Positions 7,693 through 14,430 of a stretch of 33,580 nt of DNA are shown piece after piece. Numbering within the stretch: position 1 is the stretch's first letter; every line of letters begins with the position of its first letter. Source of the DNA: Cellulomonas iranensis NBRC 101100 = JCM 18110 (lineage in GTDB: Bacteria > Actinomycetota > Actinomycetes > Actinomycetales > Cellulomonadaceae); contig NZ_BCRB01000038.1 of NCBI RefSeq assembly GCF_001552375.1, forward strand, positions 1-33,580, given 5' to 3'. The notes below the pieces were generated by a model. That model was not told where the DNA came from. It did not search any database and worked only from the letters and a program-made list of their open reading frames with translations. The translations under genes were made by a program, and so were the position numbers.

Positions 7693-7698
7693 AGGTTA
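7693..7698 (-). promoter_or_regulatory. Possible -10 element of the acyltransferase gene
   Basis: TAACCT on the minus strand matches the actinobacterial TAnnnT -10 form and lies 63 bases before the start codon; its first three bases are the TAA stop of the upstream oxidoreductase. No convincing -35 is seen. Confidence 0.3.
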
Positions 7699-8781
7699 GG
7701 CCGGTGCGGCGTCGCGACGTCCCCCTGCGTCGCCGTCGTGACCAGGATCACCCCACAGCGCCGCGATCCGCGGCAGGGCACGCGGGTCGGTCTGCGCCAG
7801 GACGGTCGTGACGGCCGTGGCGCGCCACGCCGGGAGCTGCGCGCGCACGTCGTCCTCGGTCCCGACGAGCGCGACGTCGGTGACGAGCTCGGTCGGCACG
7901 GCGGCCGCGGCGCGCTCGCGGTCGCCCGCGAGGTAGTGCGCCTGGATCTCGTCGCAGGCCTCGCGGTAGCCGAGCCGGTCGAGCACGTCGCGGTGGAAGT
8001 TCGCGCCCTTGGCGCCCATGCCCCCGGCGTAGAGCGCGATGAACGGTCGCACCGCGTCGGCGGCCTCCTCGACGCTCGGTGCGAGCACGACCGGGACGGT
8101 CGCGACGACCTCGAACTCTTCGGGCGGACGCAGCCGCGGCGAGCGCTTCGCGAACCCGTCGGCCAGCAGCTCGCGGTACGTCGCGTCCATGCGGGGCGAG
8201 TAGAACAGCGGCAGCCAGCCGTCGGCGATCTCGGCCGACATCGCGACGTTCTTCGGACCCTCGGCCGCGAGGTGGATCGGCAGGTCGGCGCGCAGCGGGT
8301 GCACGGTCGAGCGCAGCGCCTTGCCCAGGCCGGCGCCCTGGTCGGCGGGCAGGGGCAGTCGGTAGAACGCGCCGTCGTACGTCACGGGCGCCTCGCGCGC
8401 GAGCACCTGCCGCACGACGTCGACGTACTCGCGCGTGCGGGCCAGGGGCCGCGGGTACGGCTGCCCGTACCAGCCCTCGACGACCTGCGGCCCCGACGCC
8501 CCGAGCCCCAGCACGAACCGCCCGCCGGAGAGGTGGTCGAGCGTGAGCGCGGCCATCGCCGCCGCGGTCGGGGTGCGCGCCGAGAGCTGCGCGATCGCGG
8601 TGCCCAGGCGCACGCGGCGCGTCGAGGCGCCCCACCACGCGAGCGGCGTGAGCGCGTCCGAGCCGTACGCCTCGGCGGTCCAGACCGAGTCGAGCCCGAG
8701 CTCGTCGGCCGCGCGCACGGCCTCCGCGGCGCCCGGGGGCGGCCCGGCCGACCAGTAGCCCGTGTGGTACCCGAGGCGCAT
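7696..8781 (-). CDS. Luciferase-like (LLM class) F420-dependent oxidoreductase
   Basis: This 361-residue TIM-barrel protein belongs to the bacterial luciferase-like monooxygenase superfamily. It starts MRLGYHTGYWSAGPP and has VRLGTAIAQLSARTPTAAAMAA, LDHLSGGRFVLGLGASGPQV and a C-terminal GTEDDVRAQLPAW, the pattern of F420H2-dependent reductases in actinobacteria. F420 use rather than FMN is inferred from the family and from the F420 genes at the other end of the window. The start at 8781 is chosen for its AGGAG site; the frame extends 27 Arg-rich residues upstream that look like non-coding sequence. A -10-like TAACGT lies at 8837-8832. The substrate cannot be predicted. Confidence 0.82.
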   Translation of the reverse strand: MRLGYHTGYWSAGPPPGAAEAVRAADELGLDSVWTAEAYGSDALTPLAWWGASTRRVRLGTAIAQLSARTPTAAAMAALTLDHLSGGRFVLGLGASGPQVVEGWYGQPYPRPLARTREYVDVVRQVLAREAPVTYDGAFYRLPLPADQGAGLGKALRSTVHPLRADLPIHLAAEGPKNVAMSAEIADGWLPLFYSPRMDATYRELLADGFAKRSPRLRPPEEFEVVATVPVVLAPSVEEAADAVRPFIALYAGGMGAKGANFHRDVLDRLGYREACDEIQAHYLAGDRERAAAAVPTELVTDVALVGTEDDVRAQLPAWRATAVTTVLAQTDPRALPRIAALWGDPGHDGDAGGRRDAAPA

Positions 8782-8831
8782 GCGGTGCTCCTGTCGTCGC
8801 CGTCGACGTCGCGCCGTACGGCGCGCGCCCG

Positions 8832-8837
8832 ACGTTA
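8832..8837 (-). promoter_or_regulatory. Possible -10 element of the LLM oxidoreductase gene
   Basis: TAACGT on the minus strand fits TAnnnT and would start a transcript near 8825, about 44 bases before the chosen ATG. No clear -35 box is visible. Confidence 0.3.
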
Positions 8838-8872
8838 CCGGGCGGTACCCGCCCGGCGTCACCGGCCGGGCG

Positions 8873-9865
8873 TCACCCGGCGGCGGCGCTCCGGGCGCGG
8901 TCGGCGAGCGTGTTGAGCAGGCTCGCGGCGCGTGCGGCGTCGTCCACCGTCACGACGTTCACGCGGCCGCCCGTGCGCTCGACCTCGATCGCCTCGCCAC
9001 GGCGCAGCACGACCCCGACGCGCCCGTCCGGCCCGACGCGATAGCCCCACCCGCCGAACTCCCCGAACGGGTCGACGGTCACCGCACGCGCGGCGACGAC
9101 CTCGTCGAGCGGCACGTGCAGCGTCGGCCAGCCGAGCGGCGAGCGCGCCACGAGGCCGCGGCCGTCGACGCTCACGCGCAGCACGAACATGGCCGCGGCG
9201 AGCGCGAGCAGCGCGGCGGGCACGAGCAGCATCGCGGGCGTGCGGAGCCCGATCGCGAGTCCGGCCGTGGTCAGCGCCGCGACGCTGCCCGCGACGAGCG
9301 CCGCACGGCTCGTCACCGTGCTCGACCACGCGGCGCGCTCGGTCGCACCGAGGTCGGCGCGCGGCGCCGTCGGGTCGACGGGCGCGGTCGTGGGCTGGTG
9401 CGGCGTGCGCGGCACGACGAGCGCCACGACCACGCCGACCGCGAGCGCGACGCCGAGCGCGAGCCCGATCGTCGGGCCGACGCCGGGCGCGGCCGCGGCG
9501 TCGGCGAGGTCCAGCTGGCCGTGCAGCGTGCCGAGCGTCGTCGCCGACAGGAACGCGGCCGTGCCGCTCGCGAACCCGGCGGCGATCCGCCGGGTCGACG
9601 TGTCCCGCCCGAGCCAGAAGGCGAGCGCCCACAGGCCCGCCGCGAGCAGCCCGCCGACCACGAGCGGGACGGCGAGCAGCGACGCGACCGACCCGAACCC
9701 GTCGGGGACGTCCGCGCCCGACCAGTGGGTCGCGACCGGGTCGGGGAGCCGCGGCGCCCAGGCGCGAGCCACGAGGACGGTCGCCGCGAGCACGCCGAAC
9801 GGCACGACCAGCGCGGTGACGGTGGTCGCGAGCCGGTGGGGCGGGCGGGGTCGGGGCGTGGTCAT
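8873..9865 (-). CDS. DUF1648-type membrane protein, partner of GntR regulator
   Basis: This 330-residue integral membrane protein begins with a DUF1648-like segment: a first hydrophobic helix (TVTALVVPFGVLAATVLVA) followed by LPDPVATHWSGADVPDGFG. About six further hydrophobic segments follow, and a soluble C-terminal part (about residues 235-330) has a PH-like look with VSVDGRGLVARSPLGWPTLHVPLDEV. The ATG at 9865 overlaps the stop of the GntR gene by four bases (ATGA), so the two are translationally coupled. GntR/YtrA-type regulators are commonly paired with membrane proteins or ABC transporters responding to cell-envelope stress; a role in envelope homeostasis is inference. No enzymatic motif was seen. 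Confidence 0.8.
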   Translation of the reverse strand: MTTPRPRPPHRLATTVTALVVPFGVLAATVLVARAWAPRLPDPVATHWSGADVPDGFGSVASLLAVPLVVGGLLAAGLWALAFWLGRDTSTRRIAAGFASGTAAFLSATTLGTLHGQLDLADAAAAPGVGPTIGLALGVALAVGVVVALVVPRTPHQPTTAPVDPTAPRADLGATERAAWSSTVTSRAALVAGSVAALTTAGLAIGLRTPAMLLVPAALLALAAAMFVLRVSVDGRGLVARSPLGWPTLHVPLDEVVAARAVTVDPFGEFGGWGYRVGPDGRVGVVLRRGEAIEVERTGGRVNVVTVDDAARAASLLNTLADRARSAAAG

Positions 9866-10215
9866 CGCAGGGCCTCCTTGACGAGGGTCGTGACGGTCTC
9901 GGGCGCGACGTGCAGGCGCCGCGCGGTCGCGACGAGCGCGTCGACCGCGGCGTGCAGCTCCGTGAGGTCGGCGGCGCGGTGGCCCGTGACGACGGCGCCG
10001 CGGCCGCGGCGCAGGTCGATGAGCCCCTCGTCGCGCAGGTCCTGGTAGGCGTGCAGCACGGTGTGCAGGTTGATCTCGAGCGACGCCGCGAGCTCGCGCG
10101 CGGCGGGCAGACGCGTGCCGGGCGGCGCGTCGCCGCGCGCGACCGCGGCGCGGATCTGGGCCGCGAGCTGCGCGTAGAGCGGCTCGTCGGAGGCGGTGTC
10201 GATGCGGAGGAGCAC
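9862..10215 (-). CDS. GntR-family (YtrA subfamily) transcriptional regulator
   Basis: This 117-residue repressor has a winged-helix domain (PLYAQLAAQIRAAVARGDAP, PAARELAASLEINLHTVLHAYQ, GLIDLRRGRGAVV) and a short C-terminal helical tail, the layout of YtrA-type GntR proteins that lack a large ligand domain. I prefer the GTG at 10215, which begins VLLRIDTASDEPLY as in relatives. It has no Shine-Dalgarno but a -10-like TACGCT ends six bases upstream, suggesting a leaderless mRNA. A TTG at 10233 is the longer alternative. It overlaps the DUF1648 gene by four bases and probably represses this two-gene operon from the AT-rich site upstream. Confidence 0.86.
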   Translation of the reverse strand: MLLRIDTASDEPLYAQLAAQIRAAVARGDAPPGTRLPAARELAASLEINLHTVLHAYQDLRDEGLIDLRRGRGAVVTGHRAADLTELHAAVDALVATARRLHVAPETVTTLVKEALR

Positions 10216-10220
10216 GCACT

Positions 10221-10248
10221 CAGCGTAGCGCAAAGTTTGATAACAACT
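10221..10248 (-). promoter_or_regulatory. Promoter/operator region of the gntR operon
   Basis: This AT-rich island contains the imperfect dyad AGTT-N7-AACT (10234-10248) and, on the minus strand, the -10-like TACGCT (10226-10221) ending six bases before the GTG start of gntR. It is the natural place for autoregulation by the GntR protein. The operator assignment is inference. Confidence 0.4.
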
Positions 10249-10311
10249 AGAACAAGGGCGGTGTCAGCGAACGGTGTCGCGGCACGGCGCAGCGGCGGCG
10301 CCGACGTCGGG

Positions 10312-10896
10312 TCAGATGTAGATCGCGGGGTCGTCGACCTCGGCGTCGAACGGCGCCGCGGCAGGGCGCCGCCGCACCTTCGCGGGCACGCCCACCGCGA
10401 CCGCACCCGCGGGCACGTCGGTGATGACGACCGCGTTCGCGCCGACCTGCGCGTCGTCGCCCACCCACACGGGGCCCAGGATCTTCGCGCCCGCGCCGAC
10501 CACGACCCGGTCGCCGAGCGTGGGGTGGCGCTTGCCGCGCTTCATGGACTTGCCGCCCAGCGTCGAGCCGTGGAACAGCACGACGTCGTCGCCGACCTCG
10601 GCGGTCTCGCCGATCACGACGCCCATGCCGTGGTCGATGAACAGCCGCTCGCCCAGGCGTGCGCCGGGGTGGATCTCGACGCCCGTGAGCGCACGGGCGA
10701 CCTGCGACACCAGCCGTGCGGGCAGCCGCAGCGGCGGCACCTGCCACATGCGGTGGGCCAGCCGGTACACCCAGATCGCGTGCACGCCCGGGTAGGCCAG
10801 CGCGACCTCGAGCAGCGAGCGCGCCGCGGGGTCGTGCCGGTGCGCCGCCTGCAGGTCGTCGCGCAGGACGCGCAGGAAGTCGGCGAGCGGGCGCAT
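10312..10896 (-). CDS. cysE: Serine O-acetyltransferase
   Basis: This 194-residue enzyme transfers acetyl from acetyl-CoA to L-serine, giving O-acetylserine, the first step of cysteine synthesis. The N-terminal helical part contains [28 protein letters not shown]; the left-handed beta-helix follows with [43 protein letters not shown] and GNRxP-like hexapeptide turns ([19 protein letters not shown]). The catalytic Asp/His pair lies in FIDHG, and HGSTLGG is also conserved. The length fits the short form of actinobacteria and Gram-positives. The ATG at 10896 has GGAG upstream. It lies 88 bp after cysK, separated by a strong stem-loop. CysE and CysK often form the cysteine synthase complex; the C-terminus here ends DPAIYI, and the final Ile is the residue that inserts in the CysK active site in known complexes. 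Confidence 0.95.
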   Translation of the reverse strand: MRPLADFLRVLRDDLQAAHRHDPAARSLLEVALAYPGVHAIWVYRLAHRMWQVPPLRLPARLVSQVARALTGVEIHPGARLGERLFIDHGMGVVIGETAEVGDDVVLFHGSTLGGKSMKRGKRHPTLGDRVVVGAGAKILGPVWVGDDAQVGANAVVITDVPAGAVAVGVPAKVRRRPAAAPFDAEVDDPAIYI

Positions 10897-10929
10897 GGGG
10901 TGCTCCGTGGGGCGGTGGGGACGGGTGGT

Positions 10930-10980
10930 GGGTCCGACGCCGACGCGCCCGGCCGCGGCGGCGGCCGGGCGCGTCGGACC
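10930..10980 (-). terminator. Strong stem-loop between cysK and cysE
   Basis: GGTCCGACG plus CGCGCCCGGCC on the left can pair with GGCCGGGCGCGTCGGACC on the right, an 18-bp stem with a six-base bulge (CCGACG) and a short GC-rich loop. It lies in the 88-bp gap of an otherwise co-directional pair, so it probably lowers cysE expression relative to cysK or protects the cysK mRNA end. No T tract is present. Confidence 0.5.
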
Positions 10981-10984
10981 GGCG

Positions 10985-11920
10985 TCAGTCGAGCAGGTCG
11001 GCGTAGAGCACCGAGGACAGGTAGCGCTCGCCGAACGACGGGATGATCGCGACGATCAGCTTGCCCGCGTTCTCGGGGCGCTGCGCGAGCAGCGTCGCGG
11101 CGTGCAGCGCGGCGCCCGACGAGATGCCGACGAGCAGGCCCTCCTCGCGCGCGGCGCGGCGCGCGACCGCGACGGCCGTCTCGGCGTCGACGTCGATGAT
11201 CTCGTCGTAGACGGTCGTGTCGAGGATCTCGGGCACGAAGTTCGCGCCGATGCCCTGGATCTTGTGCGGTCCGGGGGCGCCGCCGTTGAGGATCGGGGAC
11301 TCGGCCGGCTCGACGCCGACGATCTGCACGCCCGGCTTGCGCTCCTTGAGCACCTGCCCGACGCCCGTGATCGTCCCGCCCGTGCCGATGCCGGCCACGA
11401 CGATGTCGACCTCGCCGTCCGTGTCGGCCCAGATCTCCTCGGCCGTCGTGCGGCGGTGCACCTCGGGGTTCGCCTCGTTGGCGAACTGCCGCGCGAGGAT
11501 CGCGCCCGGACGCTCGGCGACGATCTCGTTGGCGCGGTTGACCGCGCCCTTCATGCCCTCCGAGCCCGGCGTGAGGATGAGCTCGGCGCCGAACGCGCGC
11601 AGCAGCGCACGCCGCTCCTTCGACATCGTCTCGGGCATCGTGAGGACGACGTCGTAGCCGCGGGCCGCGCCGACGAACGCGAGCGCGATGCCCGTGTTGC
11701 CGCTCGTCGCCTCGACGATCGTGCCGCCCGGCCTGAGCTCGCCCGACCGCTCGGCCGCGTCGATGATCGCGACGCCGATGCGGTCCTTCACCGAGTTGGC
11801 CGGGTTGTAGAACTCGAGCTTGCCGACGACGGTCGCGGGAGCGCCGTCCGTGATCTTGTTGATGCGGACCAGCGGGGTGCTGCCGACGAGCGCGGTGGCG
11901 TCCTCGTAGATGCGTGCCAT
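10985..11920 (-). CDS. cysK: Cysteine synthase A (O-acetylserine sulfhydrylase)
   Basis: This 311-residue PLP enzyme makes L-cysteine from O-acetylserine and sulfide, releasing acetate. The PLP lysine is Lys45 in [11 protein letters not shown]; the substrate loop [10 protein letters not shown] and the phosphate-binding [11 protein letters not shown] are intact, and SSGAALHAA near the C-terminus is present. The length is usual for CysK. The ATG at 11920 has AGAGGA five bases upstream; the frame remains open far upstream, but that DNA holds the leader and promoter. It is the first structural gene after a polycysteine leader ORF, followed by cysE. A stem-loop (11939-11960) lies directly ahead of the ribosome site. 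Cysteine-dependent control by leader translation is inferred. Confidence 0.96.
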   Translation of the reverse strand: MARIYEDATALVGSTPLVRINKITDGAPATVVGKLEFYNPANSVKDRIGVAIIDAAERSGELRPGGTIVEATSGNTGIALAFVGAARGYDVVLTMPETMSKERRALLRAFGAELILTPGSEGMKGAVNRANEIVAERPGAILARQFANEANPEVHRRTTAEEIWADTDGEVDIVVAGIGTGGTITGVGQVLKERKPGVQIVGVEPAESPILNGGAPGPHKIQGIGANFVPEILDTTVYDEIIDVDAETAVAVARRAAREEGLLVGISSGAALHAATLLAQRPENAGKLIVAIIPSFGERYLSSVLYADLLD

Positions 11921-11938
11921 GGTTCCTCTTCGGTCGGT

Positions 11939-11960
11939 GCCGGGCCCGTCGCGGGCCGGC
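11939..11960 (-). terminator. Stem-loop directly before the cysK ribosome site
   Basis: On the minus strand GCCGGCCCG-CGA-CGGGCCCGGC forms a nine-pair stem with a single bulged base and three-base loop, ending about nine bases before the AGAGGA of cysK. It could be the attenuator stem of the leader or restrict ribosome access. Confidence 0.4.
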
Positions 11961-12048
11961 AGGGCGGGGGATGAGGTGCGGGTGCGCCGCGGTCGCCGCG
12001 CACCGGTGGTGCTGGAGAGGGAGCGGTCCGGGGGACGTCTCCGGGGCG

Positions 12049-12113
12049 AGCGCTGGGCGAGGGTGCACCGGTGCGGTGCGCGCACGTCATGCGTGCGCCG
12101 AGCGGCCAGCGCT
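12049..12113 (-). promoter_or_regulatory. Nested RNA structure immediately after the cysK leader ORF
   Basis: A perfect 8-bp outer stem pairs CCAGCGCT (12106-12113, touching the leader stop codon) with AGCGCTGG (12049-12056). Inside it, GCGCACG-TCATG-CGTGCGC (12080-12098) is a perfect 7-bp hairpin. A ribosome ending at the leader stop would cover one arm of the outer stem, so folding should depend on leader translation. Confidence 0.45.
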
Positions 12114-12188
12114 CTACCGACAGCGACAACACGTGCACGCCACGCAGGCGCGCTGGACGGGTGCAACGGCGGCGGTCGGCACGCGCAT
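12114..12188 (-). CDS. Cysteine-rich leader peptide upstream of cysK-cysE
   Basis: This 24-codon ORF lies between the promoter region and cysK. The ATG at 12188 is preceded by GAGGAGAG two bases upstream of the start. The N-terminal half is unremarkable ([14 protein letters not shown]) and the end reads [10 protein letters not shown], with cysteines at residues 15, 18, 20, 21 and 23. Three of them use TGT, a rare codon in DNA this GC-rich. The stop is TAG at 12114. The design matches the leader ahead of ssuBAC-acs-metY and the polycysteine attenuator ORFs known in mycobacteria: low cysteine should stall ribosomes near the end and change folding of the RNA just downstream. Function of the peptide as such is not expected. 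The two leaders share no sequence outside the Cys cluster. Confidence 0.75.
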   Translation of the reverse strand: MRVPTAAVAPVQRACVACTCCRCR

Positions 12189-12435
12189 CGCTCTCCTCGT
12201 CCGGGGCCCCGCCGTGCGGCGGGCCGTCTGCACGGGCGTCGGCCCGTGGTCGAGCCGACGCTAGCGTCAACACGCGACGCCGCGCAAAGGTTCCCGTGAG
12301 ACGTATGTCCGTGATGCGGACGGCGCGACGGCGCCCGTACGACGGGCCGTCGGCCGGCGCCGCGCGTGCGCGCGACCGCCTCCGGTCGGCGCCCGCAGGC
12401 CGTCCGGTCTCGCGGCGTCGGCCGCGTTCCTTCGC
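12189..12435 (-). promoter_or_regulatory. cysK promoter region, no gene
   Basis: This stretch separates the GDSL hydrolase stop from the cysK leader. It contains a perfect 12-bp palindrome GACGCTAGCGTC (12257-12268) in which TAGCGT (12263-12258, minus) could be the -10 box, with TTTGCG (12288-12283) as a weak -35 at 19 bases. A small hairpin CGCGGC-GTCG-GCCGCG (12411-12426) follows the hydrolase gene and may end its transcript. No further coding sequence is convincing. Confidence 0.35.
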
Positions 12436-13089
12436 TCAGCGGGCGGCGAGCCCCACGGCGTCGAGCCACGCCTCGGCGAGCAGGCCGTGCCCGGCGGGGG
12501 TCGGGTGCACGCCGTCGAACGCCCACCGCTCGGGCGACGTGCGTGCCGCGGCAGCCGCGAACAGCCCGTCGGCGGGCACGAGCGTGGCGCCGACCTCGCC
12601 CGCGAGTCGCCGCACGACGTGGATGCGCGGGTCGAGGTCCTCGCGCCACGCGTGCTCGACGGGCGGCACGGGCAGCAGGAACGGCTCGATCAGCACGAGC
12701 CGCGCGTCGAGCCGTTCACGGGTCGCGTCGAGGATCGCGCGGTAGTGCTCCTCGTACTCGTCGACCGACGTCGGCGTGCCCGCGTCGTAGCGGCGCCACG
12801 TGTCGTTGACCCCGACGAGGATCGACACGACCGTCGGCTCCAGGTCGAGCGCGTCGGCGGTCCAGCGCTCGCGCAGCTGCCGCGTGGTGTTGCCGCCGAT
12901 GCCCCGGTTGAGGAACGTCAGCCCCAGGTCGGGGCGGCGCGCGCCGGCCAGCGCCGCGACGATCCCCGCGTACCCGTGGCCGAGCCCCCACGGCGAGTCC
13001 GGCTGGTCGCGGTCGCGCCCCCAGTCGGTGATCGAGTCGCCGGTCAGGAGCACGCGGTCGCCGGTGCGCAGCAGCGTCGTCGTCGTCAC
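12436..13089 (-). CDS. SGNH/GDSL-family hydrolase
   Basis: This 217-residue protein is a single-domain SGNH hydrolase. Block I is [14 protein letters not shown] with nucleophile Ser19, block [14 protein letters not shown], block [11 protein letters not shown], and block [12 protein letters not shown] with the catalytic Asp/His. Such enzymes are lipases, esterases or carbohydrate deacetylases; in plant-biomass-degrading actinobacteria many remove acetyl groups from xylan or oligosaccharides. There is no signal peptide from the chosen GTG start at 13089, so it is probably cytosolic and would act on imported sugars or esters. The frame is open to 13233 but the extra Arg/Gly-rich part looks non-coding. 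The ribosome site is weak (GGGA). The substrate is unknown. Confidence 0.85.
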   Translation of the reverse strand: MTTTTLLRTGDRVLLTGDSITDWGRDRDQPDSPWGLGHGYAGIVAALAGARRPDLGLTFLNRGIGGNTTRQLRERWTADALDLEPTVVSILVGVNDTWRRYDAGTPTSVDEYEEHYRAILDATRERLDARLVLIEPFLLPVPPVEHAWREDLDPRIHVVRRLAGEVGATLVPADGLFAAAAARTSPERWAFDGVHPTPAGHGLLAEAWLDAVGLAAR

Positions 13090-13201
13090 CGGGCGATCCC
13101 ACCACGTCGCGCACCCGCCGCGGAAGCGCGACCCCGCCCTGCACGCCACCCGCCCGACCGCCCCGCCCGCCGTGCCCCCCGCGCGCCTCTCCTCACCGCG
13201 G

Positions 13202-13267
13202 CGGACAGCGGCGCGGTCGACGGACACGGGCACGCCGCTGTCCGTCGCGCCGTGACGCTGTCCGTCG
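13202..13267. repeat. Nested inverted repeats built on TGTCCG
   Basis: Four copies of the hexamer occur at near-regular 18-20 bp steps: CGGACAGCG (13202-13210), CGACGGACA (13218-13226), then TGTCCGTCG inside CGCTGTCCGTCG (13236-13247), and CGCTGTCCGTCG again (13256-13267). The inner pair and the outer pair are each inverted repeats of nine bases. The block lies between the GDSL hydrolase start and tRNA-Pro and looks like a multi-site operator. Confidence 0.45.
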
Positions 13268-13319
13268 GCGGGGGCGCCCGCCGGGGAAGGTCGGGAGACG
13301 GGGGAGCGAGGGGCGCCGG

Positions 13320-13325
13320 TAGGGT
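13320..13325 (+). promoter_or_regulatory. Possible -10 element of tRNA-Pro
   Basis: TAGGGT lies 32 bases upstream of the mature tRNA 5' end and matches the TAGnnT form seen before several other genes in this window. Confidence 0.35.
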
Positions 13326-13357
13326 GTGCGTGCCGTGCCGCCCCGTGCGCACGAGCG

Positions 13358-13431
13358 CGGGGTGTGGCGCAGGTTGGTAGCGCGTCCGCTTTGGGAGCGG
13401 AAGGTCGTGGGTTCGAATCCCGCCACCCCGA
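13358..13431 (+). tRNA. tRNA-Pro (anticodon TGG)
   Basis: The acceptor stem CGGGGTG pairs with CACCCCG, the D arm is GCGCAGGTTGGTAGCGC, the anticodon arm is TCCGC-TTTGGGA-GCGGA with anticodon TGG, and the T arm is GTGGG-TTCGAAT-CCCGC. The discriminator base is A. CCA is not encoded. All stems are complete, so this is a functional tRNA reading CCN codons. Confidence 0.97.
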
Positions 13432-13525
13432 CGGTCGACGTCGGTCGCCACGCCGGTCGCCCCGGCACGTCGGCTGCGCACGGGTCTCGTCAGGATCCGA
13501 GAAGCGCGCCCTCGCACGTCGTCCC

Positions 13526-13531
13526 TAGCCT
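13526..13531 (+). promoter_or_regulatory. Possible -10 element of the DUF1801 gene
   Basis: TAGCCT lies 37 bases upstream of the ATG at 13568 and fits the TAGnnT pattern; no clear -35 box. Confidence 0.3.
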
Positions 13532-13567
13532 CGGTGCCGACGACACCCACCGAGCGAGGAGCGCGAC

Positions 13568-14023
13568 ATGGTCACGAGGGCGACCGACGCGGAGGCCGAC
13601 GGCTTCACGGCCGAGGAGCGCGCGGCGATGAAGGAGCGCGCGGCCGAGCTGCGCGCGCAGAAGGGGCGCCGTGGCGCCGCCGACAAGGCGGCAGCCGCCG
13701 AGGCCGACGCGCTGGAGAAGATCGCCGAGATGCCCGAGGCGGACCGCGTCGTCGCCGAGCGCGTGCACGCGATCGTGCGCGAGCACGCGCCCGGCCTCGC
13801 GCCGCGCACCTGGTACGGCCAGCCCGCGTACGCCAAGGACGGCCAGGTCGTCTGCTTCTTCCAGGCGGCGTCGAAGTTCGGCACGCGGTACGCGACGCTC
13901 GGTTTCAACGAGTCCGCCGCGCTCGACGACGGCCCGATGTGGCCGACGGCCTTCGCGATCGCCGAGCTGACCGACGACGTCGTGGCGCGTGTGACCGACC
14001 TGGTGCGGCGCGCGGCGGGCTGA
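13568..14023 (+). CDS. DUF1801 domain protein (YdhG-like)
   Basis: This 151-residue soluble protein has a charged, Ala/Glu-rich helical N-terminus (residues 1-60, EERAAMKERAAELRAQKGRR) and a C-terminal DUF1801 domain: HAIVREHAPGLAPRTWYGQPAYAKDGQVVCFFQ, then KFGTRYATLGFNESAALDDGPMWPTAFAI. The WYGQPAY and TLGF motifs are characteristic. Some relatives are called iron chaperones, but the function of the family is not established. The ATG has GAGGAG seven bases upstream. It stands alone between two tRNA genes, with no operon partner. Confidence 0.85.
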   Translation: MVTRATDAEADGFTAEERAAMKERAAELRAQKGRRGAADKAAAAEADALEKIAEMPEADRVVAERVHAIVREHAPGLAPRTWYGQPAYAKDGQVVCFFQAASKFGTRYATLGFNESAALDDGPMWPTAFAIAELTDDVVARVTDLVRRAAG

Positions 14024-14051
14024 ACGGGTCGCCCGGACGTCGGGCGGTCGG

Positions 14052-14122
14052 AGCGGACGACGGGAATCGAACCCGCGTAGCCAGTTTGGAAGACTGGGGC
14101 TCTACCATTGAGCTACGTCCGC
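14052..14122 (-). tRNA. tRNA-Gly (anticodon TCC)
   Basis: Read on the minus strand, acceptor GCGGACG pairs with CGTCCGC, followed by discriminator T as usual for bacterial tRNA-Gly. The D arm is GCTCAATGGTAGAGC, the anticodon arm CCAGT-CTTCCAA-ACTGG with anticodon TCC, and the T arm holds GGTTCGATTCC. CCA is not encoded. It is divergent from tig. Confidence 0.97.
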
Positions 14123-14430
14123 ACGCGCCCGGCGCTGACCGGGCGGCGCAGCAAGGTTACCGGGTCCCGCCGGGTCCGCGGCCCGCGACGACGTGCGGCC
14201 CCGACGATCGGTGCGGCGCGGCCCGCTTTGGCGGTCCGTCCCGCTGGTGCCGTAGCATCGAGGGTCGCGCGTCCGCGCTCCCGGGTGCCTGCACGACGCC
14301 GCCCCCCGGGCGGCCGTCGCGGTGCTGCCGGGGGCCGCCGTGCGCGGACCCCGTGACCCGTCGCGGACCAGATCGTGCCACTCCGTCGGACCAGCCGGCG
14401 CCCGGCCATGACCAGTTGGAGACCATCGAA
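14123..14430 (+). promoter_or_regulatory. tig promoter and structured 5' leader, no gene
   Basis: The gap between tRNA-Gly and tig carries a -10-like TAGCAT (14253-14258) with a weak TTGGCG about 19 bases upstream. The resulting leader of about 165 bases contains a strong GC-rich fold between CCCCCCGGGCGGCCG (near 14300) and CCGGGGGCCGCC (near 14330). No open frame with a ribosome site is convincing; an ATG at 14408 is out of frame with tig. Confidence 0.35.

Noticed and set aside
13086..13550. 154-codon minus-strand ORF with GGGIRTHDLPLPKRTRYQ
   Set aside because: This peptide is the well-known false translation of the complement of a tRNA gene (tRNA-Pro here).
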